Positions 1 to 7,964 of a stretch of DNA of 13,545 nt are shown piece by piece. How positions within the stretch are numbered: position 1 is the first letter of the stretch; every line of letters begins with the position of its first letter. The notes beneath the pieces are model-generated. The model did not search any database. It had not been told where the DNA came from and saw only the letters and a list, made by a program, of their open reading frames with translations. The stretch spans positions 1 through 13,545 of the forward strand of contig JACUUP010000031.1 in NCBI GenBank assembly GCA_014859225.1, in the 5' to 3' direction. A program made the position numbers and the translations under genes. This DNA comes from Candidatus Aerophobota bacterium. Its GTDB lineage: Bacteria > Aerophobota > Aerophobia > Aerophobales > B3-G15.

Positions 1-77
1 GTACGAATCCCAGGACCATCATGGATTGAGTATCTCTGGATATCAAATATAAGTCCTTTCAATTCTTTATCAGGCAC
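1..77 (-). CDS. Glycyl radical enzyme activating protein (radical SAM), N-terminal fragment cut by the window edge
   Basis: Only about 25 codons are inside the window. Starting at the GTG at 77 the translation runs MPDKELKGLIFDIQ, then RYSIHDGPGIRT. The segment IFDIQRYSIHDGPGIRT is the hallmark N-terminus of PflA-type GRE activases. The CxxxCxxC iron-sulfur motif would follow just beyond the left edge. These enzymes use S-adenosylmethionine and a 4Fe-4S cluster to remove a hydrogen from the radical glycine of a partner GRE. The GTG start is preferred because GAGG lies five bases upstream and an in-frame TGA lies only a few codons before it; a TTG at position 62 is an alternative. It follows the dehydrogenase gene by 42 bases and is probably the last or a late gene of the same operon. 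The two GREs of this window are the obvious partners, although activases usually sit right next to their GRE. Family call is firm, partner is inferred. Confidence 0.85.
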   Translation of the reverse strand, partial: MPDKELKGLIFDIQRYSIHDGPGIR

Positions 78-119
78 AATATCCTCATCTTTTCAATAAA
101 TTTCACACAAAACTCATTT

Positions 120-1133
120 TTAAGGAAATAACACCACTTTCATCACATCTTTCCCTTGCTCCAGAAGCCTTACACCTTTATTAGCCTCTTCTAATGTTAA
201 GTGGTGGGTAATCAAAGGCTCCATTTTAATCTTGCCTGATGTTACCAAATCAGCAGCTTTTTCAAAATCCGTTTCCGTATAAACTCTTGAGCCCAGAATA
301 TGTCCTTCTTTAATAACTATATTAAAAAGGTCAACTTTTTCAGGTTGCTTGTAAAGACCAAGAATAATTATTTTACCTTGAGGTCTAATCAAAGAAATAA
401 ACTGAGCCGCTGTTTGAGAAACAGCTGCGGTATCAAAGACTAAATCTGCACCCTTACCTTCGGTCATTTCATGAATTTTTTCCACCACATTACCACCTGA
501 AGCATCAATTGTGGAAAAACCCAATTTTTTGGTAAGCTCAAGACGATATTTTGCCACCTCTATCAAAACAACCTCTGAGGCCCCGGCTATTTTTGCAATC
601 ATAGCAACCAGCATTCCAATTGGGCCTGCTCCTAAAACCACTACAAAATCACCAACCTTGCAACCTGAGATTCTTACTGCATGATAGGCTACCGCTACAG
701 GTTCAACTAGAGCTGCATTTTGAAAAGGAAAACGAGATGGTATTTTGTATACCTTATCCCGGGATGCTTTAACATATTCGGCAAAAGCACCATCTATGTC
801 AACTCCTATTAGCCCAAGTTTTGGACAGGCATTCGTAAAACCCATCTTACAAGCAACACATCTACCACAAAAAAACAAGGGATTCGCCACCACCCTATCT
901 CCTACCTTCAGGTTAGATGAAACATCTTTAATTTCAACGATTTCTCCAGAGAACTCATGGCCAGGGATAAGGGGAGGGTGAGAGCGAGGAAATTTTTCAT
1001 TGCAAATCATTAAATCGGTTCCGCAGATGCCGCAAGCTTTGACCTTTATTAATACCTCCCCGTCTTCAAGAGAGGGTTTTTCTCGCTCCTCCGTTCTTAA
1101 ATCATTCTTACCATACCAAACAGCTGCTCTCAT
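120..1133 (-). CDS. Zinc-dependent medium-chain alcohol/polyol dehydrogenase
   Basis: A 337-residue zinc-binding MDR-family dehydrogenase of normal length. The catalytic zinc site is visible as GICGTD (Cys37, Asp40), GHE (His59, Glu60) and Glu144 in LVEP. The structural zinc loop has Cys89, Cys92, Cys95 and Cys103. The Rossmann fold has GAGPIG at 168-173 and an acidic residue (Glu192) near the end of the next strand, which usually favours NAD over NADP. Related enzymes oxidise secondary hydroxyls of polyols and sugars (sorbitol, threonine or butanediol dehydrogenase types); the exact substrate cannot be told. AGGAG lies upstream of the ATG. It follows the paralogous dehydrogenase gene by 58 bases and precedes the activase fragment, so it is probably co-transcribed. 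Stop is TAA. It is clearly diverged from its neighbour, so the two probably act on different intermediates. Confidence 0.93.
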   Translation of the reverse strand: MRAAVWYGKNDLRTEEREKPSLEDGEVLIKVKACGICGTDLMICNEKFPRSHPPLIPGHEFSGEIVEIKDVSSNLKVGDRVVANPLFFCGRCVACKMGFTNACPKLGLIGVDIDGAFAEYVKASRDKVYKIPSRFPFQNAALVEPVAVAYHAVRISGCKVGDFVVVLGAGPIGMLVAMIAKIAGASEVVLIEVAKYRLELTKKLGFSTIDASGGNVVEKIHEMTEGKGADLVFDTAAVSQTAAQFISLIRPQGKIIILGLYKQPEKVDLFNIVIKEGHILGSRVYTETDFEKAADLVTSGKIKMEPLITHHLTLEEANKGVRLLEQGKDVMKVVLFP

Positions 1134-1191
1134 AGGCGGCTCCTATAAATTAAGTCAGTCTTTAATCATCTGGTAAACTTACAAAAACACC

Positions 1192-2247
1192 TCAATCGCC
1201 ACTAACAGCCACCAGCACCTTCAATAAATTCTGATTTTTTTCTATCTCCTCAAAAGTTTTTGGTAACTCATCTAAAGACACTACCCGGGAAATTAAGGGG
1301 GCAGGGTCAAATCTATGGTAGGAAAGTAAAGCTATTGCCTGCAACCAGGTGGCATAACTACCTGCAACAGAACCACTAATTCTTAACTCACTAATCGTAA
1401 CTTTAAAGGGGCTTAGAGGAAAGGTATCCTTTGCAGAGCAAAGCCCAAAGGCAAGAATTTCTCCCCCCGGTCTAACAATTTCCATAGCTTGTTGATACGT
1501 TAAAGGGTTCCCAGCTGCCTCCACTACAAAATCCACACCTCTGTTATAAGTTATTCTCCTAATTTCAAGTGCTAAATCTTTATCTTTGGCATCCACCACG
1601 AAATCTGCTCCCAGTTTTTGAGCTACTTCTAACCTGTGCTCATTTACCTCGCTTATAATCACCGGGCACGCCCCTCGCAAGTTGGCTATTTGCAGGTGAA
1701 TAAGCCCTATTGGACCTGCACCAATAATGGCTATGCTACTCCCAAGCTGGATATTCATTCTCTCATTTGCATGAATAATACAGGTCAAAGGTTCGATAAA
1801 GGTGCCATCCTTATGGGATATATTTTCAGGTAGTTTAAAAACAAGGTCTGCAGGAGCTTTAACATATTCAGCAAAAGCCCCATTGCTATGGATACCTATC
1901 TGATTTATCTTCTCACACATGAGTTTTTGGTTATGCTTACAAAAATAGCAAACTCCACATCCGATATTCTCGTCCACAGTTACCCTATCTCCTACCTTGA
2001 GATTTTTTACCTCATTACCTACTTCCACTACCTCTCCCGTAAATTCATGCCCGGCGATTAAGGGAAAATACTCTGATGAATATATTCCATTACGAATATG
2101 CAGGTCTGTCCCGCAAATGCCACAGTACTTCACATTAATAAGCACTTCTCTTGAGTTAATCTCAGGCACATCTACCTCTTCCACACGCATATCTTTTGGC
2201 CCGTACACTACCGCAGCCTTCATTTTTACAGGGACTTCTATACTCAT
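1192..2247 (-). CDS. Zinc-dependent medium-chain alcohol/polyol dehydrogenase (second copy)
   Basis: A 351-residue zinc-binding MDR dehydrogenase. Catalytic zinc ligands are GICGTD (Cys45), GHE (His67, Glu68) and Glu152 in FIEP. The structural zinc site has Cys97, Cys100, Cys103 and Cys111. The nucleotide-binding motif is GAGPIG at 176-181, with Glu200 near the end of the following strand, suggesting NAD. The start is placed at the ATG reading MSIEVPVKMK, with AAGGAG a few bases upstream. This leaves 17 bases after the permease stop. An upstream ATG at 2325 would add 26 non-family residues and overlap the permease gene, so it was not used. The stop codon is TGA at a normal family length, useful evidence that TGA is a genuine stop here. 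Likely role: oxidation or reduction of a hydroxyl or keto group on the imported sugar or polyol; substrate unknown. Confidence 0.93.
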   Translation of the reverse strand: MSIEVPVKMKAAVVYGPKDMRVEEVDVPEINSREVLINVKYCGICGTDLHIRNGIYSSEYFPLIAGHEFTGEVVEVGNEVKNLKVGDRVTVDENIGCGVCYFCKHNQKLMCEKINQIGIHSNGAFAEYVKAPADLVFKLPENISHKDGTFIEPLTCIIHANERMNIQLGSSIAIIGAGPIGLIHLQIANLRGACPVIISEVNEHRLEVAQKLGADFVVDAKDKDLALEIRRITYNRGVDFVVEAAGNPLTYQQAMEIVRPGGEILAFGLCSAKDTFPLSPFKVTISELRISGSVAGSYATWLQAIALLSYHRFDPAPLISRVVSLDELPKTFEEIEKNQNLLKVLVAVSGD

Positions 2248-2264
2248 CAACTCTCCTTTTAAAG

Positions 2265-3245
2265 TTAATACTTTATACGGTAAGTAGATAATGCTATAAT
2301 TAAAATTAAACCCTTTACTATCCATTGCCAGAAGGCAAATACGCCTAACAAATTTAGTATATTGTTTAATATAGACATAATAAATATTGCGGCTAAAGTG
2401 CCACTTAAACCTCCCCGACCACCAGCAAGAGTCGTTCCTCCAATAAGAACAACGGTAATTGAATCAAAGTCATAACCAACTCCCATAAGAGGGTCCCCAG
2501 AGCCACACCGGCTTGCCAGGAAAAGCCCGGATAAGGTAGCTGAGAGACTACAAATAATGTAGGTCATAAATATTACAAGACGGGTTTTTATCCCTGACTG
2601 ATGAGCGATATCCTCACTTTCTCCCGTGGCGTATAGATGACGCCCAAAGGTAGTCCTACTTAGAACAAAAATACCCAAAGCAAACAGTATAGCAAAAAAA
2701 ATCACCGGGAAAGGAACAGGTCCTATATAGCCTTCTGAAAAATAAGCATAACCACGAGTGATTCGTCCTACGGGTCCACGAGTATAAAGGAGTGTCATTC
2801 CCTGAATTATAGTCATCATCCCAAGAGTAGTTATGAGAGGAGGAACTTTGAGGTAAGAAACAGCAAAGCCATTTGCCGCACCGATGCAAATTCCCACAGC
2901 AAACGTAATAAGTATCGCTGGAATCACCATCTCCCCTCTTCCAGCCATTATACCTGCCGAAAGACAGCTGGTGAGGCTAATAGTTGAACCAACTGAAAGG
3001 TCAATACCCCCAGCTAAAATTACAAAAGTTTGCCCCATGCCCACCAGTCCTAAAGCTACGGCCTGTCGTAGTACATTTATAATATTATGAGAGCGGCTGA
3101 AAGTGGGAGAAGTTATAATACCAGCTACTACTGTAGCTAAAAGCAAAAGCCATGCTACAGTTTGTCGCGCTTTGGTTTCCTCAAGAGTTTTTAAATTGAG
3201 GGAATAAAACATCTTTTTACCAATCACCTCGATTTTTCCCTGCAT
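2265..3245 (-). CDS. Sugar ABC transporter permease, RbsC-like (second permease)
   Basis: A 326-residue very hydrophobic inner-membrane protein of the branched-chain amino acid/ribose permease family (BPD_transp_2). Family motifs are visible: GQTFVILAGGIDLSVGS in the first third, a central PPLITTLGMM segment, and GRHLYATGESEDIAHQSGI in the cytoplasmic loop that contacts the ATPase. Later come VLIGGTTLAGGRGGLSGT and a final hydrophobic helix. Around eight to ten membrane segments are expected. The start ATG has GAAGGAA upstream. It lies 34 bases downstream of the other permease gene. The two are different in sequence, so the channel is probably a heterodimer, with the double-ATPase and binding protein encoded upstream completing the importer. 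Substrate specificity cannot be read from a permease. Stop is TAA. Confidence 0.93.
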   Translation of the reverse strand: MQGKIEVIGKKMFYSLNLKTLEETKARQTVAWLLLLATVVAGIITSPTFSRSHNIINVLRQAVALGLVGMGQTFVILAGGIDLSVGSTISLTSCLSAGIMAGRGEMVIPAILITFAVGICIGAANGFAVSYLKVPPLITTLGMMTIIQGMTLLYTRGPVGRITRGYAYFSEGYIGPVPFPVIFFAILFALGIFVLSRTTFGRHLYATGESEDIAHQSGIKTRLVIFMTYIICSLSATLSGLFLASRCGSGDPLMGVGYDFDSITVVLIGGTTLAGGRGGLSGTLAAIFIMSILNNILNLLGVFAFWQWIVKGLILIIALSTYRIKY

Positions 3246-3279
3246 TTTTTATTCCTTCTAATATTTAATATAATAAGTC

Positions 3280-4275
3280 TTAACCTAATTTTTTCACCTT
3301 ATAAAAAGCCACCGCACCTATTAATACTATCCCCTGTACTATCATCCCCAGTTCCACATCCAGGTTAAGAAGAAGAACCATATTTACAAGAATGGACATG
3401 ATGAGAACCCCAGCAATAGTGCCCTCTATTGTGCCTCTCCCACCCATCAAATAAGCACCCCCGACAACTACTGCAGCAATTGATTCCAATTCATAACCTT
3501 TCCCAGCCCAGTTATCAGCAAGACCTAAGTAACCTGTTAAAACAAGCCCTGCCAGAGCAGCTAAAAATCCACAGATTACATAACTTATGATAATAACTTT
3601 GTCCACATTTATGCCGGATAATTTAGCCGCCTGTCGGTTCCCACCTGTAGCATACAGCTGTCTACCATAAGTCGTGTAATAAAGAATAATAGCTCCTACT
3701 CCTGCCACCAATCCAAACACAAGTACTGCTGTAGGAATTATCCATATCCTGCCTGTACCGATAAATCTCAAAAGAGATGGTATAGTTCCTCTCGGTGCAC
3801 CCCGGGTCCAGACAAACCTTATCCCCTGGAGTAAAATCATCATTCCCAGGGTCATAATAAAGGGAGGAATTCCTCGTTTTGTAATTAAAACTCCATTGGT
3901 CAGCCCTACCAGTGCACCAACTCCCAAACATATTAGACTTACAGGTAAACAAAGCTCATTTCTCCCAAGCATTCCAGCAGCAGCAATGATATTTGTAGTA
4001 GCCATCAAAGAAGCTACACTTAAATCAATCCCTCCTCCGAGCACTACTATTAATTGGCCAACAGCTACAATTCCAAGAGGAGAAGCCCTTAAAAGGAGGT
4101 TAAAGATATTTCGGGGGTGAAAAAATATAGGTTGAAGTATCCCTGAAACAATTACCAATAAAATAAGAACTACATAACTTCCATACCTGGCAAATACAAA
4201 CTGGAAAATGTCTTTCCTTTCACTCCTGGAGTAAGCAAAAATTGTGCTCTCAGCTATTTTCCTTAATGCTTTCAT
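3280..4275 (-). CDS. Sugar ABC transporter permease, RbsC-like (first permease)
   Basis: A 331-residue permease of the same ribose/galactose type. A charged N-terminus of about 30 residues precedes the first membrane helix. Family motifs are visible: GQLIVVLGGGIDLSVAS, the PPFIMTLGMM segment, the ATPase-facing loop GRQLYATGGNRQAAKLSGI, and VVVGGAYLMGGRGTIEGT near the C-terminus. The gene is 79 bases downstream of the isomerase stop, across an A/T-rich gap. No strong ribosome binding site is visible before this ATG; it is the most upstream ATG and gives the usual family length, but a slightly later start is possible. Together with the second permease it should form the membrane pore of the importer. 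Stop is TAA. Confidence 0.93.
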   Translation of the reverse strand: MKALRKIAESTIFAYSRSERKDIFQFVFARYGSYVVLILLVIVSGILQPIFFHPRNIFNLLLRASPLGIVAVGQLIVVLGGGIDLSVASLMATTNIIAAAGMLGRNELCLPVSLICLGVGALVGLTNGVLITKRGIPPFIMTLGMMILLQGIRFVWTRGAPRGTIPSLLRFIGTGRIWIIPTAVLVFGLVAGVGAIILYYTTYGRQLYATGGNRQAAKLSGINVDKVIIISYVICGFLAALAGLVLTGYLGLADNWAGKGYELESIAAVVVGGAYLMGGRGTIEGTIAGVLIMSILVNMVLLLNLDVELGMIVQGIVLIGAVAFYKVKKLG

Positions 4276-4310
4276 AACTACAGCTCATTAAAACTTCACT
4301 ATTACTTCAG

Positions 4311-4329
4311 TTTATTTTAGAAAAATAAA
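4311..4329 (-). other. A/U-only hairpin between isomerase and permease genes
   Basis: In the transcript, arms UUUAUUUU and AAAAUAAA pair perfectly around a UCU loop (8 bp). All pairs are A-U, so the structure is weak and could be chance in an A/T-rich gap. No run of U follows, so it is not a classical terminator. Confidence 0.3.
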
Positions 4330-4354
4330 TTTTATAATATATCCTGGTATAAAT

Positions 4355-5215
4355 CTATAGTTTGTTTAACATCCTTTCACTTTGTTCCCAAACTGAGTTA
4401 AATCTTTCTTTACACTCCCGGAGAAGAGTAAAATAATCAGAATCCCACATTTTTTTGGAGAAAATCTCAATATTGTAATATCCCTTGTAGCCAATTTTTC
4501 TCACCGCAGCAATAATCCTGGCAAGGGGAACAGCACCCTCACCGGGTAAAAGATACTCTTCAAAACTGGCTGGAGTTTGAAAGGGCCGATCAGAAATATC
4601 TACCCCAAAAAGATAATCTTTTAGACTCTCTATATCCTTTAAGATATTTTCCTCCAACCCCAATTGATAAGTGTCCAACAAAATTCCAACCCGAGGAGAA
4701 TCTACCAACTTTACAACTTCCAGGGCTTCCTCAATGGTTGATACAAATTTCATCCTTTCCCTGTGTAAGGGTTCTACTGCTAAATTTACACCTTTCGCTT
4801 CAGCAAGAGGTGAGAGTGCCCTCAGAGCCTTCACTATGGTATCTTGCGCCTCCTGTCTTGTAAGCCCACAGCTTAGCTTCTCACTCATACCTGGTTCAGG
4901 TGCGGGAATTCCAGGAACAACGCATATGAACTCTGCCCCTATTTTACTTGCTATTTCTATGTGCTCCATAGTTTCCTTAATTCTCTCTTGTCTTTCCTCT
5001 TCTGTAGATTGAGTGTACTGACCGCTAAAAACTAAAGAAGATACCTTAATAGGATATTTTTTTAATACTCTTATAGCTTCTTTTATCCCGTAGTTTCCTA
5101 ATTTGTCCAGCCACACACTAATTGCATTATAGTTATGGTGGTAATAGTTTCTTACATCCTCATCAAACTTCCATTTCTTAGTGGTTATTTCAGCCATAGA
5201 TAACTTATATTCCAT
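4355..5215 (-). CDS. Sugar isomerase/epimerase, xylose isomerase-like TIM barrel (AP endonuclease 2 family)
   Basis: A 286-residue cytoplasmic protein of the xylose isomerase-like TIM-barrel superfamily, which includes tagatose/psicose 3-epimerases, hydroxypyruvate isomerase and inosose dehydratase. Metal-binding positions can be followed: Glu148 in LAVEPLH, Asp181 in LLDTYQLG, the GVDISDRP segment around 204-211, and Glu250 in YNIEIF, with LPGEGAVPL at 223-231. The third ligand is usually His, but Asp206 appears to occupy it here (alignment by eye). The start is the ATG at 5215, directly abutting the ATPase stop codon; GGAGG lies five bases before the ATG, inside the end of the ATPase gene, so translation is probably coupled. 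An alternative start is Met7. Its place inside an ABC sugar operon suggests it isomerises or epimerises the imported sugar or an oxidised derivative. Exact reaction unknown. Stop is TAG. Confidence 0.85.
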   Translation of the reverse strand: MEYKLSMAEITTKKWKFDEDVRNYYHHNYNAISVWLDKLGNYGIKEAIRVLKKYPIKVSSLVFSGQYTQSTEEERQERIKETMEHIEIASKIGAEFICVVPGIPAPEPGMSEKLSCGLTRQEAQDTIVKALRALSPLAEAKGVNLAVEPLHRERMKFVSTIEEALEVVKLVDSPRVGILLDTYQLGLEENILKDIESLKDYLFGVDISDRPFQTPASFEEYLLPGEGAVPLARIIAAVRKIGYKGYYNIEIFSKKMWDSDYFTLLRECKERFNSVWEQSERMLNKL

Positions 5216-6730
5216 CTAATCCTCCTTTTCGCCTGCTGCCAGAGATAATATCCGATGTTCAGCAATTTCTTCAGAGGACAGCTCTCCCACAATTTGTCCC
5301 TTTCTCATTACTAGTATACGATCTGATAAACTCATCAATTCAGGTATTTCTGAAGAAATTAAAATAACGCCAGTCCCATTCTCCGCCATTTTCCTTATCA
5401 AATAATGAATCTCAGCTTTGGCACCTATATCCAGCCCCCGAGTGGGCTCATCAAAAATTATTAATTTAGGAGCAACTGACAACCACTTAGCAAGCACCAC
5501 CTTCTGCTGATTTCCACCACTAAGATAACTTACTTGGGTGTTCAATCTGGGAGTCCGAATTTTCAACTCCTCTACCAATGTTCTTGCTATTTTTTTCTCT
5601 TTATTTTTATTTAACCAGAACTTTAAATATGAAATTTTGCCAAGGATAGGCAAAGATATGTTTTTAGTCACTGAAAGAGTGAATACAAGCCCCTCTTCCC
5701 CACGATTTTCACTGACAAATCCAATTCCGGCTCCTATTGCCCTCTGTGGGTCTTTCAGACTTACACTCTTTCCATCAAAATATATATCCCCCCCATCCAG
5801 AGGAGAGTCCACTCCAAAAATCACCTTAGCCAGTGCTGTGCGTCCGGACCCCATTAATCCTGCAACTCCCAGTATTTCCCCCCGGTAAAGTTTGAAGTTT
5901 ATATTCTTCAGCGTAGAACTGGTCAGGTTCTCTACGGATAAAATCTCCTTGTCAACGGTAAATGTTTTCACTTTTTCAGGATAAACCTCCTCAACCTCTC
6001 GTCCTATCATCATGCGTACCAGGGTAGATTTGTCTGCACCTTCTCTACTCAGCACACCTACTCTTTTTCCGTCTCTCAATACCGCAACTCTATCTGCTAT
6101 CTGGAATACCTCCTCCAGTCTGTGAGAGATATAAATTATGGCTCTACCTTCATTTTTTAAAGCCCTGATACAATTAAAGAGAGTTTCCACTTCATGGAGA
6201 GGGAGAGAAGAAGTCGGCTCATCCATGATAACCAAATCAGCATTTAAAGACAGAGCTTTAACTATGGCTATCATTTGTTGCTGAGCTACGCTCAACTTGT
6301 AAACGGGGATGCGTGGATTTATGTCAATGTTTAGCCTTTGTAGCCATGTTTTTGCACTCTTATAAAGTTTGGTGGGATTAATTATAAATCCGCGGGAAGG
6401 CTCGTGTCCCAAAAGCACATTTTCCCCTACGCTGAGGTGGGGTACCAGGTTAGATTCCTGATAAATAATGCTGATCCCCGAACGATAGGCATCCCAGGGA
6501 TTGGAAATATCTACCTTTTTCCCCCGTAATATAATTTCTCCTTCGTCCTGGTTATAAACTCCCACTAATATTTTCATTAACGTGGATTTTCCCGCACCGT
6601 TTTCCCCAACTAAACAGAGCACCTCTCCTCTTTTGCACTCCAACGAAACATCACTCAGAGCCTTCACACCAGGAAAGGATTTACTGATGTTTCTCATCTC
6701 CAGAATTATTTCGGAATTATTGCTTCTCAT
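5216..6730 (-). CDS. Sugar ABC transporter ATP-binding protein with two ABC domains (RbsA/MglA-like)
   Basis: A 504-residue double ATPase, the usual length for the family. N-terminal domain: Walker A GENGAGKST at 42-50, signature LSVAQQQ at 146-152, Walker B LVIMDE at 166-171 and switch His203. C-terminal domain: a degenerate Walker A GLMGSGRT at 291-298 with Arg where Lys would be, signature LSGGNQQ at 403-409, and Walker B LIIFDE at 423-428. The weakened second ATP site is normal for RbsA/MglA/AraG-type proteins. It powers import through the two RbsC-like permeases. AGGAG lies four bases before the ATG. A strong hairpin separates it from the binding-protein gene upstream, which probably lowers its expression relative to that gene. 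The stop TAG abuts the isomerase ATG. Confidence 0.96.
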   Translation of the reverse strand: MRSNNSEIILEMRNISKSFPGVKALSDVSLECKRGEVLCLVGENGAGKSTLMKILVGVYNQDEGEIILRGKKVDISNPWDAYRSGISIIYQESNLVPHLSVGENVLLGHEPSRGFIINPTKLYKSAKTWLQRLNIDINPRIPVYKLSVAQQQMIAIVKALSLNADLVIMDEPTSSLPLHEVETLFNCIRALKNEGRAIIYISHRLEEVFQIADRVAVLRDGKRVGVLSREGADKSTLVRMMIGREVEEVYPEKVKTFTVDKEILSVENLTSSTLKNINFKLYRGEILGVAGLMGSGRTALAKVIFGVDSPLDGGDIYFDGKSVSLKDPQRAIGAGIGFVSENRGEEGLVFTLSVTKNISLPILGKISYLKFWLNKNKEKKIARTLVEELKIRTPRLNTQVSYLSGGNQQKVVLAKWLSVAPKLIIFDEPTRGLDIGAKAEIHYLIRKMAENGTGVILISSEIPELMSLSDRILVMRKGQIVGELSSEEIAEHRILSLAAGEKED

Positions 6731-6742
6731 AAAACTCCTGGT

Positions 6743-6775
6743 AGGGACCCGAGATTTGGAAAATCTCAGGTCCCT
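6743..6775 (-). promoter_or_regulatory. Strong intercistronic hairpin between binding-protein and ATPase genes
   Basis: Positions 6743-6757 and 6761-6775 form a 15-bp stem around a three-base UCC loop. On the transcribed strand the arms are AGGGACCUGAGAUUU and AAAUCUCGGGUCCCU. The only non-Watson-Crick pair is U-G in the RNA, which would be a C-A mismatch if the other strand were transcribed. This suggests an RNA structure in the operon message. No U-tract follows; instead the ATPase ribosome binding site (AGGAG) begins four bases later. It is therefore better read as an mRNA-stabilising or attenuating hairpin, as often found after binding-protein genes, than as a full terminator. Confidence 0.8.
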
Positions 6776-6829
6776 GCAATTACCGAATAGTGAGAGCGGG
6801 GCTCCCTTTAAAATATTAACATACCAGGG

Positions 6830-7870
6830 TCAGGGTAGCCACTCTTTCCGAAGATAATTATCCATGAACCAATCATCAGGAGCTTCCGCATCCAGATACT
6901 TGTCTAATTCCCTTTCAGTAATAATTGTACGACCAACGTCTATATAGTGAGAGACCGGAACTCCCTGTAGGATACTAATACATATCCTTGCTGCTATTGC
7001 ACCCTGCCATACGGGGTTACTTACAGCTACCGCTGTCAATCTCATTGTCTTCCATTGTTTGAAAAATCTATTCATATCCTCTCCAGTAATAGGAGGTACG
7101 GGTATTCTTGCATCTACAAAGGCCTCCACTGCTCCACTTCCCTGCAGAGCACTTCCAGACCACACTCCATCAATCCTGGGAAATCTTACCAGAAGGTCTG
7201 CCATCTCTCGTTTCCCTTTAACTGGTGACCAATCGCAGTACCTTGTGGCTAAAACTTTTATATCAGGATACTGGTTAAAAACAAACATAGCTCCGTCGAT
7301 GCGCTCTTCAGCAGGTGTTGCTCCGGCAATTCCTCCTAAAAGAACAACATTGCCTTTTCCTCCAAGCTGTTCTACCAACCAGGTAGCCTGCGCCTTTCCC
7401 ATCTCGTAATGACTGGAGTGAACAAAAGAGATGTACTTATCACTATCAATACCCCTGTCTACCACAACCACAGGTATTCCCATATCCATAACTCGCTCTA
7501 CTATAGGCGTAAGAGGTTTAGCAGTGCATGGGCTTATCAGGAGAAGATCTATCCCTCTTGCTACCAGATCTTCCACATCCGAGACCTGTTTAGATGGACT
7601 ATCCATAGCATCGGTGACCAGAAGTTCCACTTCGGGGAACCTGGCAAACTCTTGCTTTATCTCCTGGAAAAAGAACACACGCCAGGCATTGGAAATAGAA
7701 GCATTTGCAAATCCTATTCTCCAGGGAGGAGGTGTCTTATACTGGGTGGTATCAACTTCTATGAACTCATAGCGTGGTTCAGCTGCTAAAGCCATGCTGC
7801 ATTGCCAGATCAAAGCCCCCACACATAAAGCCACCATTAAAACTTTTAAAATCTTTCTTGCTTCAGACAT
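6830..7870 (-). CDS. Sugar ABC transporter periplasmic substrate-binding protein (Peripla_BP_4 type)
   Basis: A 346-residue binding protein. Residues 1-30 form a Sec signal peptide: Lys/Arg near the N-terminus, a hydrophobic core VLMVALCVGALI, and a likely cut after SMALAA. The Cys at about position 23 is not in a lipobox, so the protein is probably soluble in a periplasm. The mature part follows the ribose/galactose-binding fold: WRIGFANASISNAWR at the N-terminal lobe, DAMDSPSKQVSDVEDL, VARGIDLLLISP, IPVVVVDRGI, and a hinge-side ITGEDMN segment, ending in DNYLRKEWLP. GGAGG precedes the ATG by seven bases. Stop is TGA at a normal family length. As the first transporter gene after the GRE it supplies ligand capture; the sugar or polyol is unknown. 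Confidence 0.93.
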   Translation of the reverse strand: MSEARKILKVLMVALCVGALIWQCSMALAAEPRYEFIEVDTTQYKTPPPWRIGFANASISNAWRVFFFQEIKQEFARFPEVELLVTDAMDSPSKQVSDVEDLVARGIDLLLISPCTAKPLTPIVERVMDMGIPVVVVDRGIDSDKYISFVHSSHYEMGKAQATWLVEQLGGKGNVVLLGGIAGATPAEERIDGAMFVFNQYPDIKVLATRYCDWSPVKGKREMADLLVRFPRIDGVWSGSALQGSGAVEAFVDARIPVPPITGEDMNRFFKQWKTMRLTAVAVSNPVWQGAIAARICISILQGVPVSHYIDVGRTIITERELDKYLDAEAPDDWFMDNYLRKEWLP

Positions 7871-7930
7871 ACTCTAACCTCCATTATTAAAGTTTGAATT
7901 TTAATTATTCCATCAACTGTCCAGTTTTTC

Positions 7931-7940
7931 TCACCTCCTT
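7931..7940 (-). other. Orphan full-length Shine-Dalgarno sequence AAGGAGGTGA
   Basis: The minus strand reads AAGGAGGTGA, the complete complement of the usual 16S rRNA 3' end. No usable gene follows: the nearest ATG is 16 bases on and stops after one more codon. The binding-protein gene has its own GGAGG right before its ATG at 7870. The site may be a ribosome standby or stalling site, a leader element, or a relic of a lost gene start. Confidence 0.5.
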
Positions 7941-7964
7941 ATCTTCGGGCACTGTGTATTTTCC

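Noticed and set aside
2248-2325. Longer N-terminus for the second dehydrogenase, starting at 2325.
   Set aside because: The extra 26 residues are not family-like and overlap the permease gene; the ATG at 2247 has a good AAGGAG.
6731-6832. Read-through of the binding-protein TGA would join it in frame to the ATPase across 33 open codons.
   Set aside because: The intervening translation resembles no linker or domain, it contains the strong hairpin and the ATPase ribosome binding site, and both proteins have normal length and termini when separate. Chance openness of 33 codons is plausible.
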